Origin: an uncultured Butyricicoccus sp.
GTDB lineage: Bacteria; Bacillota; Clostridia; Oscillospirales; Butyricicoccaceae
NCBI GenBank assembly: GCA_910584935.1
Contig: CAJUDU010000035.1
Span: 1-23,768, forward strand
Reading direction: 5' to 3'
Length of the DNA stretch: 23,768 nucleotides
The number at the start of each line of letters is the position of its first letter. Position 1 is the stretch's first letter. Positions 22,270 through 23,768 of this stretch are shown one piece after another. The notes under the pieces were generated by a model. That model did not search any database. It was not told the origin of the DNA and saw nothing but the letters and a program-made list of their open reading frames with translations. The translations under genes and the position numbers were made by a program.

Positions 22270-22433
22270 AAAGGGGGGCAGCCGTCTGGCTGCCCCGTAT
22301 CATAAAAGCGGCAGTTGGCGCAACCCTGGCAGGAAATCATTGCCGGTTTGCCTGACGCTGTGTTTTATCCTATGCGGGATGCTGCGAAAGGGTTCATGGA
22401 TAGGATTAATGAAATCATGAGGAGGAAAATAAA
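22270..22433 (+). ncRNA. Structured 5' leader of rpe (candidate cis-regulatory RNA)
   Basis: Three hairpins follow one another. A: GGGGCAGCC (22275-22283) with GGCTGCCCC (22288-22296), four-base loop, almost at the 5' end. B: a compound stem, AGCG (22307-22310) with CGCT (22356-22359), enclosing CAA/TTG and CTGGCA/TGCCGG (22326-22331, 22341-22346). C: ATCCTAT (22367-22373) with ATAGGAT (22400-22406). The ribosome site GGAGG (22421-22425) comes soon after C. I recognise no known riboswitch consensus. No terminator U-tract is visible, so translation control or RNA stability would be the likelier mode. Confidence 0.4.
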
Positions 22434-23120
22434 ATGATGGAAATTAAGCTGTCGCCGTCGATTTTATCAGCAGATTTTGCAAATTTGGCACGAGATATCA
22501 AGATTGCGACGGATGCAGGGGCAGAATATGTCCATGTTGATGTGATGGATGGGCATTTTGTGCCCAATATCACCATTGGCGCGCCGGTTGTCAAGGCATT
22601 GCGCAAAGCAAGCGATTCCGTGCTGGATGTCCATTTGATGATTGCTGACCCGGATAAATATTTGGATGATTTTATCAAAGCAGGGTCAGATATTATCACT
22701 GTACATTATGAATCCAATGGTGATACGCTGGAACAACTCAAAAAAATTAAAGCGGCAGGCATTAAAGCATCTTGTACAATTAAACCAGGCACACCGGCAG
22801 ATGTGCTGCTTCCATTGCTGCCATATTGTGATATGGTGCTGATTATGACCGTAGAACCAGGGTTTGGCGGACAGGGCTTTATCCCGGAATGTATGGATAA
22901 AATTAAGTTTATTCGCAAAGCCATTCAGGAAAACGGTTATTCATGCGAACTGGAAATTGACGGCGGCGCAAAGCTTTCTAATACGGCGGAAATTGTTGCG
23001 GCGGGCGCTGATGTGATTGTAGCCGGTTCAGCGGTATTCGGCGGCGATATCGCAGCGAATGTCAAGGGCTTCCACGAAGTATTCGCAAAAGGTGTGGAGC
23101 AGGCAAGCTGGAAGAAATAA
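22434..23120 (+). CDS. rpe: Ribulose-phosphate 3-epimerase
   Basis: Rpe interconverts ribulose 5-phosphate and xylulose 5-phosphate in the pentose phosphate pathway. The 228-residue TIM barrel starts KLSPSILSADFANL and has the metal-site residues in YVHVDVMDGHFVPNITIG (His, Asp), VHLMI (His) and LEIDGG (Asp). MTVEPGFGGQGF forms the active-site loop, and the phosphate is bound near VAGSAVFG. Of two tandem ATGs, 22434 has GGAGG eight bases upstream. It is a single gene here; in many Firmicutes rpe follows rsgA, which is not seen. Confidence 0.96.
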   Translation: MMEIKLSPSILSADFANLARDIKIATDAGAEYVHVDVMDGHFVPNITIGAPVVKALRKASDSVLDVHLMIADPDKYLDDFIKAGSDIITVHYESNGDTLEQLKKIKAAGIKASCTIKPGTPADVLLPLLPYCDMVLIMTVEPGFGGQGFIPECMDKIKFIRKAIQENGYSCELEIDGGAKLSNTAEIVAAGADVIVAGSAVFGGDIAANVKGFHEVFAKGVEQASWKK

Positions 23121-23127
23121 TACATTA

Positions 23128-23163
23128 AAGGGGGAAGGGAAGCAATTGGTTCCCTTCCCCCTT
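23128..23163 (+). terminator. Strong hairpin after rpe
   Basis: GGGGGAAGGGAA (23130-23141) pairs with TTCCCTTCCCCC (23150-23161), extended by two A-T pairs, around an eight-base loop. Only two T follow, so it is not a canonical intrinsic terminator, but its position eight bases after the rpe stop suggests transcript-end formation. The weak stem CGGT/ACCG at 23227-23238 followed by seven T may act as a second stop. Confidence 0.55.
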
Positions 23164-23310
23164 GCCGCTGTGATGTTTGTACCTGTACATCGTAAAAAAA
23201 AATGAATATTTTTGTCCCCTTAAACGCGGTATATACCGTTTTTTTGTTTGATTTGCAATCAATTATTTTATTGTCGAATTTGCGTTTTTGCTTGCATTGG
23301 ATGCCAAAAT
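23164..23310. other. AT-rich stretch without a recognisable gene
   Basis: This piece holds the palindrome TGTACCTGTACA near 23180, an A9 run, a short inverted repeat AAAAAT/ATTTTT, and CGGTATATACCG with a T7 tail. No credible coding frame with a ribosome site was found. Composition is clearly AT-richer than the genes to the left. Confidence 0.4.
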
Positions 23311-23553
23311 GTGATTTTTTTAGGGGAAGAACATGGTCATGCCGCGATTTTCTATCAGCGGGATAAAGCGCACACAATTTATTGCGAAATCTTCCCGAAT
23401 GATGGCGCCGCTTACATCCGGGCTTGCAAAACTGCGGGTGGTCAGCTTGTGCGCGGCAAAAAGAAAGCTGGGCTTGACACAAAAGGAATTAAATTATGTT
23501 CCGGCGATTTCATGGAAATGAAATGCGGTACATTTTTGGTTGAATTTATTTGA
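23311..23553 (+). pseudogene. Possible FHA-like fragment
   Basis: The frame ending at TGA 23553 gives up to 80 residues from GTG 23311, with no proper ribosome site. The readable part resembles the second half of a forkhead-associated fold: HAAIFYQ, then FPNDGAAYIR in the place of the NGTxxN loop, and LCSGDFMEMKCGTFLVEFI like the closing strands. Upstream it runs into AT-rich, codon-poor sequence, so the N-terminal half appears missing. A competing 62-codon frame from ATG 23333 has an AGGGGA site but protein-like features favour the first. Identification is tentative. Confidence 0.25.
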
Positions 23554-23594
23554 TATCATTGGGGTGTATGAAAAAAGGGGGAGCTGGAAAAGTT

Positions 23595-23765
23595 ATGCAC
23601 GTGGTACTTTCCATTTACAGTGAAAAAGCGTTTAAAGAATTTGTCATGCCGTTTTCCCTGAATATTGAAACAGCGATTTCTGTCCGGGGGGATGTTTTCG
23701 GTTTGCCCGAAGATTTAGGGCAATACCGCATAATGCGAAATCCGCAAAAATGTGATATAATATAA
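23595..23765 (+). pseudogene. Possible N-terminal piece of an EssC-type (type VII secretion) protein
   Basis: From ATG 23595 (GGGGGAG about 11 bases upstream) the frame reads MHVVLSIYSEKAFKEFVMP and then IETAISVRGDVFGLPEDLG. From memory this resembles the opening of clostridial EssC proteins, whose N-terminus is FHA-like and precedes FtsK/SpoIIIE ATPase domains. After about 42 residues the similarity is lost and a stop occurs at 23763-23765, only 56 residues in. Either it is a broken gene or a small separate protein. An in-frame ATG at 23568 gives 65 residues. No WXG100 gene is visible within the window. Confidence 0.3.
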
Positions 23766-23768
23766 ATA

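Noticed and set aside
23333..23521. 62-codon frame from ATG 23333 with an AGGGGA site
   Set aside because: Codon use (rare Arg and Ile codons) and a Ser/Arg/Lys-heavy product look out of frame; the overlapping frame ending at 23553 is more protein-like, though both remain uncertain.

Overview
This is a chromosomal stretch of a low-to-mid GC Gram-positive bacterium. The likely source is an anaerobic Clostridia member, perhaps a gut Oscillospirales; that placement is inference. The support is a one-polypeptide pyruvate:ferredoxin oxidoreductase, a single-chain clostridial-style PurL, a Fur-family regulator, SLH-domain cell-wall enzymes, strong AGGAGG-type ribosome binding sites, TTG and GTG starts, and consensus sigma-A promoters.

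Layout: (1) 61-5368, plus strand: a compact histidine operon hisD-hisB-hisH-hisA-hisF-hisI, then a 31-residue single-membrane-span micro-ORF, then hisE, ending with a small flavin-binding (PNPOx/NimA-like) gene. hisG, hisZ and hisC are not in the window. (2) 5373-6686, minus strand: cysE and a Fur/PerR-type regulator, each with its own promoter. (3) 6746-7459, plus strand: a TrmN6/YfiC-like methyltransferase. (4) 7555-11375, minus strand: the PFOR gene, behind a leader with competing hairpins. (5) 11426-13017, plus strand: a ComM/YifB AAA+ protein. It is followed by a tight cluster of five DnaA-box-like 9-mers. (6) 13141-16530: two paralogous secreted SLH proteins, one ending in a CwlT-like muramidase domain and the other in a VanY/M15 carboxypeptidase domain, plus a DUF4279-like gene. 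(7) 16544-17422: an FAA-hydrolase family enzyme. (8) 17517-18219: a toxin-antitoxin module whose promoter carries a palindromic operator, bracketed by near-identical terminator hairpins. (9) 18340-22213, minus strand: purL, with a Fur-box-like site just inside its leader. (10) 22236-23120, plus strand: rpe behind a 160-base structured leader. (11) 23164-23768: AT-rich, apparently decayed sequence with two short ORFs resembling pieces of a type VII secretion EssC/FHA protein.

Most genes are housekeeping (histidine, cysteine and purine synthesis, pyruvate oxidation, pentose phosphate pathway). The less ordinary content is the his-operon micropeptide, the paired SLH peptidoglycan hydrolases, the DnaA-box-like cluster, the TA island, the rpe and PFOR leaders, and the right-hand remnants. 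No rRNA, tRNA, IS element or CRISPR array was seen.
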